Below, one piece after another: positions 46,165 to 56,592 of a stretch of 64,000 nt of DNA. The stretch is from Ascidiaceihabitans sp. (GTDB taxonomy: Bacteria > Pseudomonadota > Alphaproteobacteria > Rhodobacterales > Rhodobacteraceae). A model generated the notes under the pieces. The model had not been told where the DNA came from and made no database searches. It saw only the letters and a program-made list of their open reading frames with translations. The stretch covers positions 1 through 64,000 of the forward strand of contig JAOKHV010000003.1 of NCBI GenBank assembly GCA_028248455.1. Reading direction: 5' to 3'. Each line of letters begins with the position of its first letter. The stretch's first letter is position 1. Position numbers and translations under genes: made by a program.

Positions 46165-47385
46165 ATGTCCGCGCCTAAAAAAGTCGTCCTCGCCTACTCC
46201 GGTGGCCTTGATACCTCGATCATTCTAAAATGGCTGCAAACCGAATATGGTTGTGAAGTTGTGACATTCACCGCCGACCTTGGTCAAGGTGAAGAGCTGG
46301 AACCAGCACGCGCCAAAGCAGAGATGATGGGTGCCTCGTCCATCTACATCGAAGACGTCCGCGAAGAGTTCGTGCGTGACTTTGTATTCCCAATGTTCCG
46401 TGCCAATGCGGTTTATGAAGGTCTTTACCTTCTGGGCACATCCATCGCGCGTCCATTGATTTCAAAGCGTTTGGTGGAAATCGCCGAAGAAACCGGCGCT
46501 GACGCAATTGCTCACGGTGCGACAGGCAAAGGCAACGATCAGGTTCGTTTCGAACTGGCCGCATACGCGTTGAACCCAGACATCAAAGTGATCGCACCTT
46601 GGCGCGAGTGGGACCTGTCCAGCCGTACCAAACTGATCGACTTTGCTGAAAAGAACCAAATCCCAATCGCCACAGACAAACGCGGCGAAGCACCGTTCAG
46701 CGTTGACGCGAACCTGTTGCATACATCTTCAGAGGGCAAAGTTCTCGAAGATCCAGCTGTTGATGCACCAGAATACGTGTACCAGCGCACAGTATCCCCA
46801 GAAGATGCACCGAACGAAGCTGAATACATCGAAATTGGTTTTGAAAAAGGCGACGCGGTTTCTATCAACGGCGTGGCAATGTCACCAGCAACCGTTCTGA
46901 CCGAACTGAACCGGCTTGGCGGCAAGCACGGTATTGGCCGTCTTGATCTAGTTGAAGGCCGTTTCGTTGGCATGAAATCACGTGGCATCTACGAAACGCC
47001 CGGCGGCACGATCCTACTCGAAGCGCACCGTGGCATCGAATCCATCACATTGGATCGCGGCGCGGCCCACCTGAAAGATGAGCTTATGCCAAAATACGCA
47101 GAGCTGATTTATAACGGTTTCTGGTTCAGCCCAGAGCGTGAAATGCTGCAAGCGATGATCGACAAAAGCCAAGAGCACGTCACCGGCACCGTCCGCGTTA
47201 AACTGTACAAAGGTCTGTCACGCACTGTAGGTCGTTGGTCTGATCACTCGCTTTATTCCGAAGCGCACGTGACATTCGAGGACGACGCAGGCGCATATGA
47301 TCAAAAAGACGCAGCAGGATTCATTCAGCTGAACGCGCTGCGCCTGAAACTTTTGGCGGCACGCGATCGCCGCCTTAAAAAGTAA
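46165..47385 (+). CDS. argG: Argininosuccinate synthase ArgG
   Basis: A 406-residue enzyme, full length. The ATP pyrophosphatase loop AYSGGLDTS is at residues 10-18; [30 protein letters not shown] and the [19 protein letters not shown] segments follow. It joins citrulline and aspartate using ATP in arginine synthesis. AAGGAAG lies before the ATG. The stop codon abuts the stop of the convergent sulfotransferase-like gene with no base between. Its codon use looks typical of a well-expressed housekeeping gene. Confidence 0.97.
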   Translation: MSAPKKVVLAYSGGLDTSIILKWLQTEYGCEVVTFTADLGQGEELEPARAKAEMMGASSIYIEDVREEFVRDFVFPMFRANAVYEGLYLLGTSIARPLISKRLVEIAEETGADAIAHGATGKGNDQVRFELAAYALNPDIKVIAPWREWDLSSRTKLIDFAEKNQIPIATDKRGEAPFSVDANLLHTSSEGKVLEDPAVDAPEYVYQRTVSPEDAPNEAEYIEIGFEKGDAVSINGVAMSPATVLTELNRLGGKHGIGRLDLVEGRFVGMKSRGIYETPGGTILLEAHRGIESITLDRGAAHLKDELMPKYAELIYNGFWFSPEREMLQAMIDKSQEHVTGTVRVKLYKGLSRTVGRWSDHSLYSEAHVTFEDDAGAYDQKDAAGFIQLNALRLKLLAARDRRLKK

Positions 47386-48105
47386 CTATAACTTTACAGC
47401 CGCAAGCCTGTCGTAATACGGCATGGCTTGCGCCGCTACCTCCGCATAATCAGGCTCTAATACGGGCAATTCGTCCTCTGCATTCGCAAAACCGGTAGAG
47501 CGATGAACGGCCCCATACCAGTGCGACGCCCAGACGCCATCACTTGCGTGGCCGCCACTTGGCCAATGCAACATATCAGCATCCCATTTCAGACCCAACG
47601 CATCACACAGCTTGCGCATCATGCCTTCAGGGTCATCGCGAATGTCGTGTGAATCGATAACAATCGGCGTTTGGCCCAGCGCAGTCACGTAATCGAACAG
47701 TTCAGCCTGTTGGCGGAACCCGATATCGTCCAACTGCGGCCCTTCGCGTTTCTTCGCATAGCTGGCTACAACCCGAGCGGGATGACGGATCAGGAATACA
47801 TTGATGACATCAGCCATCCAATCACGCGGCACGCCGTCGACCATGTGTTGCGCCATATGTTTTTGATAAAAAATGGGGCGGTCAGTTGGTGCCAAAAGTT
47901 GACAGGCAACCATATCAGGGTCTTGGAATTGGGATCCTAATATCTCATTTTGCATAGGGTGAACGATTCCAGTTTTAGCCAAATAGACGGCATAGAACGG
48001 CTCATCTACAACTGTAGAATCCTTGCGGCCACCAAAACTATACATCATGGCAGTCGATAAATTTCGCGGCCCAGACCACATCGCGATGCGCTTCGTTTGA
48101 CCCAT
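47386..48105 (-). CDS. Sulfotransferase-like P-loop protein
   Basis: A 239-residue P-loop protein distinct from the four sulfotransferases at the left end. MWSGPRNLSTAMMYSF at residues 9-24 replaces the usual PKSGTT loop, and VFLIRHPARVVASYAKK near residue 100 corresponds to the second phosphate-binding strand. Such proteins are often annotated as sulfotransferase family but are not biochemically defined. The start at 48105 is favoured by GGGGAGAG just upstream; an in-frame start at 48171 adds 22 unlikely residues. It abuts argG and diverges from msrA. The role is unknown. Confidence 0.8.
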   Translation of the reverse strand: MGQTKRIAMWSGPRNLSTAMMYSFGGRKDSTVVDEPFYAVYLAKTGIVHPMQNEILGSQFQDPDMVACQLLAPTDRPIFYQKHMAQHMVDGVPRDWMADVINVFLIRHPARVVASYAKKREGPQLDDIGFRQQAELFDYVTALGQTPIVIDSHDIRDDPEGMMRKLCDALGLKWDADMLHWPSGGHASDGVWASHWYGAVHRSTGFANAEDELPVLEPDYAEVAAQAMPYYDRLAAVKL

Positions 48106-48246
48106 AACTCTCCCCAGTTTGAGACACCTTAGGCCTGCAGATTCACAGTGCCAATATGAAAACTCTCTCACCTCTGCGTTACATCAAATGCTCGACACTT
48201 GCGGAAAACACTCCACGTGGTGAACTAGAATACAAAGGAGACTGAA

Positions 48247-48906
48247 ATGATATTTACATGCTTAGCTAAATCAATGGCCCTTGCACTGGTCGCCACCATG
48301 GGAATTTTTGCACAGGTACAAACCGTTCAGGCAGACATTGAAACACTTACCGTTGCAGGGGGATGCTTTTGGTGTGTTGAATCCGATTTCGAAAGCGTCA
48401 ATGGTGTAGAAGAAGCTATTTCAGGTTTTGCTGGTGGTAAAGTGGCCAACCCTACATACAAACAAGTCGTACGTGGCGGAACTGGGCACTATGAAGCAGT
48501 TCAAATTACATTTGATCCAGATATTGTTTCACGAGATGAAATACTAAGCAATTTTTTCCGCTCAGTGGATCCAACCGATGCTGGCGGTCAGTTCTGTGAT
48601 CGCGGTCAAAGCTATGCGACAGCAATCTTTGCAGAGGGCCCAGAACAAAAAGCAGCGGCTGAAAAGGCCAAAGTGCAGGCTGCCAGAGATCTTGGGCAAA
48701 AGGTTGTAACCCCTATCCTAGGTTCATTCCCCTTCTACGCAGCCGATGCCTCACATCAGGACTATTATAAGGGTAGCAAGATTGTGCTGACGCGCTTTGG
48801 CCCAAAGAAGCAGTCAAAGGCATATAAGGCCTACCGCGATGCATGCGGCCGCGATCAACGTGTTGAAAGACTGTGGGGCGTTGCAGCTCCGTTTGTTGGT
48901 AACTAA
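48247..48906 (+). CDS. msrA: Peptide methionine sulfoxide reductase MsrA, exported form
   Basis: A 219-residue MsrA. A signal-peptide-like N-terminus (residues 1-29, [19 protein letters not shown]) precedes the catalytic GGCFWCVE motif (Cys40), then [15 protein letters not shown] and [11 protein letters not shown]. It reduces S-methionine sulfoxide in proteins. The leader implies a periplasmic site, whereas many MsrA enzymes are cytosolic. AAAGGAG is placed before the ATG. The stop overlaps that of the PfkB-type kinase (CTAA). Confidence 0.94.
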   Translation: MIFTCLAKSMALALVATMGIFAQVQTVQADIETLTVAGGCFWCVESDFESVNGVEEAISGFAGGKVANPTYKQVVRGGTGHYEAVQITFDPDIVSRDEILSNFFRSVDPTDAGGQFCDRGQSYATAIFAEGPEQKAAAEKAKVQAARDLGQKVVTPILGSFPFYAADASHQDYYKGSKIVLTRFGPKKQSKAYKAYRDACGRDQRVERLWGVAAPFVGN

Positions 48907-49778
48907 CCTAACTTCGCATCCTGAATATCTTTGAGATCAGGAATAACGTCTGCCGTCCCAAGCCGTGTAACCATTAAAGCACTGGCCTGGGTCGCCAATT
49001 TGATCGCCTGCACCATTGGCATGCCACGATCCAATCCAGCAACCACATAACCGGTAAACGTATCACCAGCCCCAGTGGTATCAATTGGTTCGACTTTAAT
49101 TGCGTCAAAATCAGTCTCTAAACCTAAGAGATTCGCATACCAACGACATCCATCAGCGCCCAAGGTTACAATTACATTTGGAACTTCCAGCGCATTTATT
49201 GGCTTCCCAATCTCTGTTTCAAGCTGTCCCGCCTCGATTTCGTTCAAGAATAACAAATCGATATATGGGAGCAGCATCGTGACCGCATTCGCCTCAAACG
49301 GTGCAGCGGCATAGACGATCCGAAACCCCAGATCTTTGGCTATTTGCGCTGCAACTAATTGACCTGTCGTTTCGTTCTGCATCAACAAAGTGTCGCCAGT
49401 ATCAGCCTCAGCCAATGCGGCACCGATTTGATCCACTTCAAGTCGGCAATTTGCGCCAGGCCACAACACGATCGAGTTTTCAGCACTTTCATTAACACTT
49501 ATAATCGCGTGTCCTGTCACCCCTGAAACCTCAGTGATGTGTCCCACATCAACGCCATATTCTAGCAGACGTTCAACCGCCCAGCGCCCATCGGTTCCAA
49601 CTGCCCCAATGTGACGTGTACGTGCACCTGCACGGGCGGCTGCCACGGACATATTTGCGCCCTTGCCACCCAGACCCTCAGAATAGGATTTTGCAGCCAA
49701 CGTTTCGCCGGGTGCCGGCAAATGCGGCACCTGATAAACCATGTCGATGTTGATTGAGCCAAGGTTGTAGATCGCCAT
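48903..49778 (-). CDS. PfkB-family sugar kinase, ribokinase-like
   Basis: A 291-residue ribokinase-fold kinase. It has the N-terminal [20 protein letters not shown] and [15 protein letters not shown], which are hallmarks of ribokinase, and the catalytic loop [16 protein letters not shown] (Asp in the GAGDT motif). It phosphorylates ribose or a related sugar or nucleoside. There is no rbs transporter next to it. Its start overlaps the maeB stop by 1 nt, so it may be carried by the maeB transcript. Ribose is the likeliest substrate but is not certain. Confidence 0.85.
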   Translation of the reverse strand: MAIYNLGSINIDMVYQVPHLPAPGETLAAKSYSEGLGGKGANMSVAAARAGARTRHIGAVGTDGRWAVERLLEYGVDVGHITEVSGVTGHAIISVNESAENSIVLWPGANCRLEVDQIGAALAEADTGDTLLMQNETTGQLVAAQIAKDLGFRIVYAAAPFEANAVTMLLPYIDLLFLNEIEAGQLETEIGKPINALEVPNVIVTLGADGCRWYANLLGLETDFDAIKVEPIDTTGAGDTFTGYVVAGLDRGMPMVQAIKLATQASALMVTRLGTADVIPDLKDIQDAKLG

Positions 49779-52033
49779 TAGCCAACCTTACATGCAGCCA
49801 AAATTGCCATGTTCAAGATATCATTGGCTGTCGCTGACGTTGAACAAATCTGAATGGATTCATCGACACCGGCAAGGATTGGGCCAATCACAGTCGCATC
49901 GCCCATCTCTTGCATCAATTTAACGGAAATGCTGGCAGAGTGACGTGCAGGAACGACTAAAATGTTTGCAGGACCAGTCAGGCGTGAAAATGGATACTGC
50001 TTTTGCGACTCCGCATTAATCGCGACATCCACGGTCATTTCACCCTCGTATTCAAAATCAACACCACGCTCGTCCAATACCTTTGGGGCGAGGTGCATTT
50101 TTTCTGCCCTCTCAGAAATAGGATATCCAAAGGTTGAGAAACTGACAAAAGCCACACGCGGTTCAAGGCCCATATCACGCGCCACAATTGCGGCACGTTC
50201 TGCAATTGTGGCCAAATCATTTTCGTCGGGCCACTCATGAACCAAAGTGTCCGCTATAAACACAATCTTTCCCTTGTGAAGGATCGCGGTAATGCCCGCA
50301 GCACCATGAGCTGCATCCGCATCGAATACGTGATTGATGCGTTCCAAAATATGCGCAGATTTGCGCGTAACACCCGTAACCAATCCATCGCCATGCCCAT
50401 GCGCCAACATCAATGCCGAGAAAACGTGGCGATCCCGTGAAGCCAAGCGGTGAATATCTGCGCTGTCAAAACCTTTGCGCTGCAAGCGATCATACAAGAA
50501 GCTTTTATAAATCTCTAAATGGGGTGTATTGGCTGCGTTGACCACTTCTAATTCACGCACAGCATCTGCGAGTCCTGCTTCTTCAAGCTTGGCTTTTACA
50601 TCAGAAGCACGTCCAACAACCAATGCCTTACCTAGGCCAGAACGCTGGTAATTCACTGCTGCGCGCAACACACGCGGATCATCACCTTCGGCGAAAATCA
50701 TCCGCGCTTGAGCCGTGCGCGCACGAATGTTTAGGCCCCGCAAGATACTTGCCGTTGGATCCATCCGCGATTTTAGCGAAACTTCGTATGCCTCGATATC
50801 AATAATCGGGCGACGGGCCACACCAGTGTCCATTCCGGCCTTCGCAACAGCTGGTGGAATACGGTGGATTAATCGCGGATCAAACGGTGTTGGGATGATA
50901 TAGTCACGTCCAAACGTAAGGTTTTTCCCATAGGCTAGTGCAACTTCATCGGGTACCTCTTCGCGGGCCAATTGGGCAAGCGCATGAGCGCAGGCGATTT
51001 TCATCTCATCATTGATTGCACGGGCGTGAATGTCTAATGCCCCACGGAACAAATATGGAAAGCCCAAAACATTGTTCACTTGGTTTGGATAGTCACTGCG
51101 CCCTGTGGCAACGATGGCATCAACCCGCACTTCGTGTGCCTCTTCTGGTGTGATCTCAGGATCAGGGTTTGCCATTGCAAAGATAACTGGATTGTCCGCC
51201 ATGCTGGCGACCATCGACGGGGTTACGGCACCTTTAGCCGAAACGCCCAAGAAAACATCACAACCTTTCATCGCCTCGTCCAATGTGCGTGCGTCTGTGA
51301 TCACCGCATGCCCTGACTTCCATTGGTTCATACCCTCTGTGCGACCTTGATAGATCACACCCTTGGTATCGCACATGATGCAGTTTTTGTTTTTCGCGCC
51401 CATAGATTTCAACAATTCAAGGCATGCAATCCCAGCAGCACCCGCACCATTGAGCACAATTTTTACGTCTTCTATTTTTTTACCAGACAAATGAAGCGCG
51501 TTGATCAGGCCTGCTGCACAAATGACTGCCGTGCCATGCTGATCATCATGAAAAACAGGAATGTCCATTTCCTCTTTCAAACGCTGCTCAATAATAAAGC
51601 ACTCTGGTGCCTTGATGTCCTCAAGATTGATACCGCCAAAGGTGGGGCCCATCAGCCTTACAGCTTTACAGAATTCATCTGGATCTTCGGTATCCAATTC
51701 TATGTCGATGCTGTTCACATCCGCAAAGCGCTTAAATAGAACCGCTTTGCCTTCCATTACAGGTTTCGACCCTAATGCCCCCAAATTTCCCAAACCTAGC
51801 ACAGCAGTACCATTTGAAATCACCGCAACAAGGTTGCCTTTGTTCGTATAGTCATAGGCCAAACCTGGATTTTCGGCGATCGCCAAGCAAGGTACCGCAA
51901 CGCCTGGAGAATAGGCCAAAGACAGGTCCCGTTGCGTGGTCATTGGAACAGTGGCCGTGATTTCAAATTTTCCAGGTGTTGGTTCTAAGTGAAAGGCCAA
52001 CGCCTCTTCGTCGGTGACTTTAGTCTTGGACAT
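49778..52033 (-). CDS. maeB: NADP-dependent malic enzyme with phosphotransacetylase-like domain (MaeB)
   Basis: A 751-residue MaeB. Residues about 1-430 are the malic enzyme (LAYSPGVAVPCLAI, NGTAVLGLGNLGALGSKPVMEGKAVLFK, DDQHGTA, VLNGAGAAGIACLELL) and about 440-751 a Pta-like domain thought to be regulatory. It decarboxylates malate to pyruvate with NADP. The start at 52033 (MSKTK) was chosen because GGAGGA lies about 10 nt upstream; the frame extends to 52090 only by reading through that site. It is divergent from mutS with about 130 nt between the chosen starts. Confidence 0.95.
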   Translation of the reverse strand: MSKTKVTDEEALAFHLEPTPGKFEITATVPMTTQRDLSLAYSPGVAVPCLAIAENPGLAYDYTNKGNLVAVISNGTAVLGLGNLGALGSKPVMEGKAVLFKRFADVNSIDIELDTEDPDEFCKAVRLMGPTFGGINLEDIKAPECFIIEQRLKEEMDIPVFHDDQHGTAVICAAGLINALHLSGKKIEDVKIVLNGAGAAGIACLELLKSMGAKNKNCIMCDTKGVIYQGRTEGMNQWKSGHAVITDARTLDEAMKGCDVFLGVSAKGAVTPSMVASMADNPVIFAMANPDPEITPEEAHEVRVDAIVATGRSDYPNQVNNVLGFPYLFRGALDIHARAINDEMKIACAHALAQLAREEVPDEVALAYGKNLTFGRDYIIPTPFDPRLIHRIPPAVAKAGMDTGVARRPIIDIEAYEVSLKSRMDPTASILRGLNIRARTAQARMIFAEGDDPRVLRAAVNYQRSGLGKALVVGRASDVKAKLEEAGLADAVRELEVVNAANTPHLEIYKSFLYDRLQRKGFDSADIHRLASRDRHVFSALMLAHGHGDGLVTGVTRKSAHILERINHVFDADAAHGAAGITAILHKGKIVFIADTLVHEWPDENDLATIAERAAIVARDMGLEPRVAFVSFSTFGYPISERAEKMHLAPKVLDERGVDFEYEGEMTVDVAINAESQKQYPFSRLTGPANILVVPARHSASISVKLMQEMGDATVIGPILAGVDESIQICSTSATANDILNMAILAACKVG

Positions 52034-52164
52034 TGTGCATTTTCCTCCCATGCGAAATTTTACCGTAAACGAGAGATCTGAAACCCTCAATGGTTCCGCA
52101 CTTTACGGGTTTTCCCACCTCGTCCATCTTTGTAAGGTCAGCCAACACTTGTCGGGGGCAAAAT

Positions 52165-54795
52165 ATGACCGTCACACCAATGATGGCCCAGTATCTAGAG
52201 ATCAAAGCCGCGCATCCTGATGCTTTGCTGTTTTATCGTATGGGCGATTTTTATGAAATGTTCTTTGAAGATGCTGTTGCCGCAGCTGAAAGCTTAGACA
52301 TTGCTCTGACCAAACGCGGCAAACATGAGGGCAATGACATTCCCATGTGTGGCGTCCCTGTGCATGCGGCCGAAGGGTATCTGCTGACCCTCATCCGCAA
52401 GGGATATCGCGTTGGCGTTTGTGAACAGCTGGAAAGTCCTGCTGAAGCAAAGAAGCGTGGCTATAAATCGATCGTAAAACGCGATGTTGTGCGTCTTGTC
52501 ACCCCAGGCACCTTAACAGAAGACAGCTTGCTAAACGCACGCAGCCACAATTATCTCGCAGCATTTGTTGAGGTCCGAGATCAAGCTGCTATTGCATGGG
52601 TCGATATTTCCACTGGTATGTTCAACGCAATGAAAGCGAACCAAACGCGGTTGGGTCCTGAACTCGCCCGTTTGTCCCCATCCGAGTTGATAGTCCCACA
52701 GGCACTAGAGAACGATTTACACCAGTTAGTAACTGAATTTGGAATTTCATTGACGGGATTGTCGGGATCTTCCTTTGACAGTACGTCTGGAGAAAAGCGC
52801 CTTTGTGATCTGTTCGGCGTCAGCACTTTGGACGCCTATGGTAACTTCGATCGGGCCGAAATTGCCGCGATGGGTGCCATCGTTGATTACCTAAATATTA
52901 CTCAAAAGGGTAAACTGCCTTTATTGCAGCCCCCACAGCAGGAACAGCATAATAAAACCGTTCAGATCGACGCCGCCACTAGGCGTAATCTGGAGCTGAC
53001 CCAAGCCTTGTCAGGTGGACGTGCCGGATCATTGCTCGCTGTGATTGACACCACCGTCACCGCAGGCGGCGCACGCCTTCTTGAGCGAAGACTTTCTGCA
53101 CCTTCGCGTTTGGTAGAGACAGTTTCGGACAGATTGAATGCCGTATCACACGTCCTAGAAAACACACAGATTACCAAAGATGTGCGTGAAAAACTGCGCC
53201 AAGTTCCCGATTTGGATCGCGCCCTGGCGCGCCTATCCTTAGACCGCGGCGGCCCCCGTGATCTGACCGCCATCCGCAATGGGTTGGCTGAGGCGAGTTT
53301 GATTGCATCAAACGGTCTTGGCGACGCGCCAAAACTATTGTCTAGCGCGTTACAAAGCCTAACAGGGCATGACGCTTTGATTGAACTACTGGATCAAGCA
53401 CTAATCGTAGAGCCACCACTTTTGGCCCGTGATGGCGGCTTCATCGCCCCCGAATATGACGAAGACCTCGATGAGGCCCGCAAACTACGTGATGAGGGGC
53501 GTAGTGTGATCGCGCAGATGCAAAAGGAATTTGCGGCGCAAACAGGCATTTCAACGCTGAAAATCAAACACAACAATGTCTTGGGCTATTTCATCGAAAC
53601 CACGGCGACCCATGCGGATAGAATGCTATCGCCGCCACTAAACGAAACCTTCATTCACCGTCAAACTACTGCCAATCAAGTGCGCTTTACTACTGTTGAG
53701 TTGTCCGAAATGGAGACGAAGATCCTCAACGCTGGTAACCGCGCCCTTGAGATAGAAAAGCGTCTCTATGAAATGCTAAAGCGCGCCATTCTGGACAGTG
53801 TAGCGCTGATCACGCAGACCGCCCGCGGCTTGGCGGAGATCGATTTGGCCACCAGTTTGGCCCACCTCGCCCGTGCCCAAGACTGGTGCAAGCCAACTGT
53901 CGATACCTCACGTGCATTCAACATCATCGCTGGGCGCCATCCCGTTGTGGAAAAGGCTTTGCGTGATCAATCTGGCCAACCGTTCATCGCCAATGACTGC
54001 AATCTGTCCGCGACGGACACTGCAAACATCTGGCTGCTCACCGGTCCCAACATGGCGGGTAAATCCACATTCCTGCGCCAAAATGCGCTGATCGCCCTAC
54101 TCGCCCAAATGGGCAGCTATGTGCCCGCCACTTCTGCGCATATTGGCATGATCAGCCAATTGTTCAGCCGCGTAGGTGCATCTGATGATTTAGCCCGTGG
54201 CCGTTCGACATTTATGGTTGAAATGGTGGAAACTGCAGCAATCCTGAATCAGGCAGACGACCATGCATTGGTGATCTTGGATGAAATTGGACGTGGTACT
54301 GCGACCTATGACGGCCTATCAATCGCATGGGCCACGCTAGAGCACCTGCACGACGTCAACCAATCACGTGCCTTGTTCGCTACGCACTATCACGAAATGA
54401 CTGCGCTTTCGGGCAAGTTGGATGGGGTAGATAACGCTACTGTTGCGGTTAAAGAATTCGATGGTGCCGTTGTGTTCTTACACGAAGTTAAAAAAGGCGC
54501 TGCCGATCGGTCTTATGGTGTTCAGGTGGCGAAGCTGGCTGGTCTGCCAGATGCCGTAATCACGCGCGCGCGCGTGGTGCTGGAAGCATTGGAAAAAGGT
54601 GAGCGTGAAGGTGGTGCTACACAAAAGACACTGATCGATGATCTGCCCCTTTTCGCCAGCACGCCGTCCCCTGCACCGGTTAAGATTGAAGCCTCCCCAG
54701 CGCTGGGTTTACTAGGCGAGATTCTCCCAGACGAGTTGTCACCAAAACAAGCACTCGACCTGATCTACAAACTGAAAGAGGCGGCCAAAAACTGA
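52165..54795 (+). CDS. mutS: DNA mismatch repair protein MutS
   Basis: An 876-residue MutS. The N-terminal mismatch-binding domain shows DALLFYRMGDFYEMFFEDA (Phe-x-Glu wedge in the FYEMF region). A connector, lever and clamp follow, and the C-terminal ATPase has TGPNMAGKSTFLRQ and VILDEIGRGTATYDGLSIAWA. It recognises base mismatches and recruits MutL. The ATG at 52165 with GGGGG upstream fits; the open frame from 52090 would add 25 unlikely residues. It is convergent with grpE with 34 nt between them. Confidence 0.97.
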   Translation: MTVTPMMAQYLEIKAAHPDALLFYRMGDFYEMFFEDAVAAAESLDIALTKRGKHEGNDIPMCGVPVHAAEGYLLTLIRKGYRVGVCEQLESPAEAKKRGYKSIVKRDVVRLVTPGTLTEDSLLNARSHNYLAAFVEVRDQAAIAWVDISTGMFNAMKANQTRLGPELARLSPSELIVPQALENDLHQLVTEFGISLTGLSGSSFDSTSGEKRLCDLFGVSTLDAYGNFDRAEIAAMGAIVDYLNITQKGKLPLLQPPQQEQHNKTVQIDAATRRNLELTQALSGGRAGSLLAVIDTTVTAGGARLLERRLSAPSRLVETVSDRLNAVSHVLENTQITKDVREKLRQVPDLDRALARLSLDRGGPRDLTAIRNGLAEASLIASNGLGDAPKLLSSALQSLTGHDALIELLDQALIVEPPLLARDGGFIAPEYDEDLDEARKLRDEGRSVIAQMQKEFAAQTGISTLKIKHNNVLGYFIETTATHADRMLSPPLNETFIHRQTTANQVRFTTVELSEMETKILNAGNRALEIEKRLYEMLKRAILDSVALITQTARGLAEIDLATSLAHLARAQDWCKPTVDTSRAFNIIAGRHPVVEKALRDQSGQPFIANDCNLSATDTANIWLLTGPNMAGKSTFLRQNALIALLAQMGSYVPATSAHIGMISQLFSRVGASDDLARGRSTFMVEMVETAAILNQADDHALVILDEIGRGTATYDGLSIAWATLEHLHDVNQSRALFATHYHEMTALSGKLDGVDNATVAVKEFDGAVVFLHEVKKGAADRSYGVQVAKLAGLPDAVITRARVVLEALEKGEREGGATQKTLIDDLPLFASTPSPAPVKIEASPALGLLGEILPDELSPKQALDLIYKLKEAAKN

Positions 54796-54829
54796 CCACC
54801 TCCTTTGGAATTTGTAGCCACTTACTAAT

Positions 54830-55393
54830 TTAGCTAGCGGGTGTAGACGACACGCCAACCTGTGCAGGACGCAACAAACGATCGTGCAACATAAAGCCCT
54901 CAGCAGCGACCTGAATGATATCGCCAGCCACTGTCGCTGGCACAGGTGCTTCAAACATCGCTTGGTGAACCTGTGGATCAAACTTGTCGCCAACAGCTGG
55001 CGTAATAACCTCGATGCCATGCTTTTTAAACACGCTCAAAAGTTCGCGCATTGTTAGCTCAATGCCTTCCAACAGTGGGCCAGCAACTTCGCGTTGCTCA
55101 TCGGTGATTGTATCAAGCGCACGTTTCATATTGTCATAAACCGGCAGCATATCGCGAGCCAATTTTGAACCACCATAGTTCTCTGCCTCACGACGATCTT
55201 TATCCGAACGTTTGCGCGCGTTTTCAGCATCAGCCAAAGCACGCACAAAACGGTTTTTATAATCATCACGTTCCACGCGAAGCTCATCTAGCTCCAACGC
55301 TTCATCGGTGATTTCCTCCATTTCATCAGCGAATTCTTCCGCTTCCATATCCTCGATATCGTCGAGAAAATCGTTATTTGTTGGCTCAGCCAT
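54830..55393 (-). CDS. grpE: Nucleotide exchange factor GrpE
   Basis: A 187-residue GrpE. An acidic N-terminal coiled coil (residues 5-75, DDIEDMEAEEFADEMEE) leads into the conserved RDYKNRFVRALADAENARKRSDKDR and the C-terminal beta domain (GDKFDPQVHQAMFEAPV, GFMLHDRLLRPAQVGVS). It releases ADP from DnaK in protein folding. It follows hrcA by 9 nt, the standard heat-shock gene pair. dnaK and dnaJ are not in the window. No CIRCE element was recognised upstream of hrcA. Confidence 0.96.
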   Translation of the reverse strand: MAEPTNNDFLDDIEDMEAEEFADEMEEITDEALELDELRVERDDYKNRFVRALADAENARKRSDKDRREAENYGGSKLARDMLPVYDNMKRALDTITDEQREVAGPLLEGIELTMRELLSVFKKHGIEVITPAVGDKFDPQVHQAMFEAPVPATVAGDIIQVAAEGFMLHDRLLRPAQVGVSSTPAS

Positions 55394-55402
55394 AATCCAC
55401 CT

Positions 55403-56470
55403 CTAGCTCCGGTCTGAAAGTAATTTTCCAACCAGTTGCGCCGTGTAATCTACAATCGGCACGATACGTCCATAATTCAGTCTCGTCGGACCAATGACAC
55501 CCACGGCACCAATAATCTTTCGATCAGCGTTCATATAAGGGGAAACCACCAAAGAGGAACCCGAAAGTGAAAAAAGTTTGTTCTCAGAGCCAATAAAAAT
55601 GCGAACACCGTCGCCATCCTCGGTTAATTCAAGAAACTCAGAGATATCGCGCTTGCGTTCAAGATCATCAAACAGGTTTCGGATGCGTTCAAGATCATGT
55701 TCTTCTCCACTGGATTCGAGCAAGTTGGAGCGACCACGCACAATCAAACGTTCGCTGCGCTCCCCTTCAGCTTCCCAAACGGCCAGCCCACTATCAACCA
55801 AACTGCGTGCCAAGACATCAATTTCTTGACGGCGGCGTGATATCTCTTTTTGAATGACGCCGCGCACATCGCTAAGGGTTCGTCCCTCTACCAGTGAGTT
55901 CAAGAAATTGGCAGCCTCTCGCATGGAGCTCGGTGTTAGGCCCGGAGGTGGCGTGAACAGGCGGTTCTCAACATGTCCATCGGCAAAGACCAATACGACC
56001 AATGCACGATCAATCGCCAACGATACAAATTCGATATGTTTGATCGGTGCCTCATGTTTGGGCGTCAAAACCAAAGATGCTCCCTGAGTCACTCCAGATA
56101 ATGCCGCACCGACTCGATCCAGCAATCCACCTACATCTTTTTCGTTGTGCCCCATCGTTGCATCGATCTTTTCGCGGTCGGTTTCGTCTGGAATTCCGAC
56201 CTCCATCAACCCATCTACGAACATCCGCAGACCCGCTTGGGTAGGGATACGCCCGGCACTAACGTGGGGACTGTCCAGCAACCCCATATACTCAAGATCC
56301 TGCATAACGTTGCGAATGGTGGCTGCGCTGACCTTTTCGCTGAAATCACGAGTAAGCGTGCGAGACCCGACAGGGTCACCATTGTGCAAATACCCCTCAA
56401 CCACGCGACGAAACACCTCGCGGGAGCGGTCGTTCATATCATCAAGCATCTGTGGTTTATCTGTCATCAT
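55403..56470 (-). CDS. hrcA: Heat-inducible transcription repressor HrcA
   Basis: A 355-residue HrcA. The winged helix lies at residues about 10-85 (RSREVFRRVVEGYLHNGDPVGSRTLTRDF, ATIRNVMQDLEYMGLLDSPHVSAGRIPT), followed by the GAF-like dimerisation domain. It represses groESL and other heat-shock genes through CIRCE sites with GroEL as co-factor. It is the first gene of the hrcA-grpE pair, divergent from rph over about 120 nt. A second Met at residue 2 is an equally possible start. Confidence 0.95.
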   Translation of the reverse strand: MMTDKPQMLDDMNDRSREVFRRVVEGYLHNGDPVGSRTLTRDFSEKVSAATIRNVMQDLEYMGLLDSPHVSAGRIPTQAGLRMFVDGLMEVGIPDETDREKIDATMGHNEKDVGGLLDRVGAALSGVTQGASLVLTPKHEAPIKHIEFVSLAIDRALVVLVFADGHVENRLFTPPPGLTPSSMREAANFLNSLVEGRTLSDVRGVIQKEISRRRQEIDVLARSLVDSGLAVWEAEGERSERLIVRGRSNLLESSGEEHDLERIRNLFDDLERKRDISEFLELTEDGDGVRIFIGSENKLFSLSGSSLVVSPYMNADRKIIGAVGVIGPTRLNYGRIVPIVDYTAQLVGKLLSDRS

Positions 56471-56592
56471 ATACCTTTAACTCAGCACCGATAGCGCCGC
56501 ACCATTAAAGAGCACAATGAACAAAGGTCAATCAGGGTTGCATCAAGGGGCATCGGGGCGGTATCCAACAAGCAACTTAAAAAGGATATAAC

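Noticed and set aside
56543-56563. GGCGGTA motif upstream of rph as another ops site
   Set aside because: The seven-base core occurs by chance at several unrelated places in the window, and rph is not a polysaccharide gene.
56471-56592. CIRCE heat-shock operator upstream of hrcA
   Set aside because: No TTAGCACTC-N9-GAGTGCTAA inverted repeat could be found in the gap.
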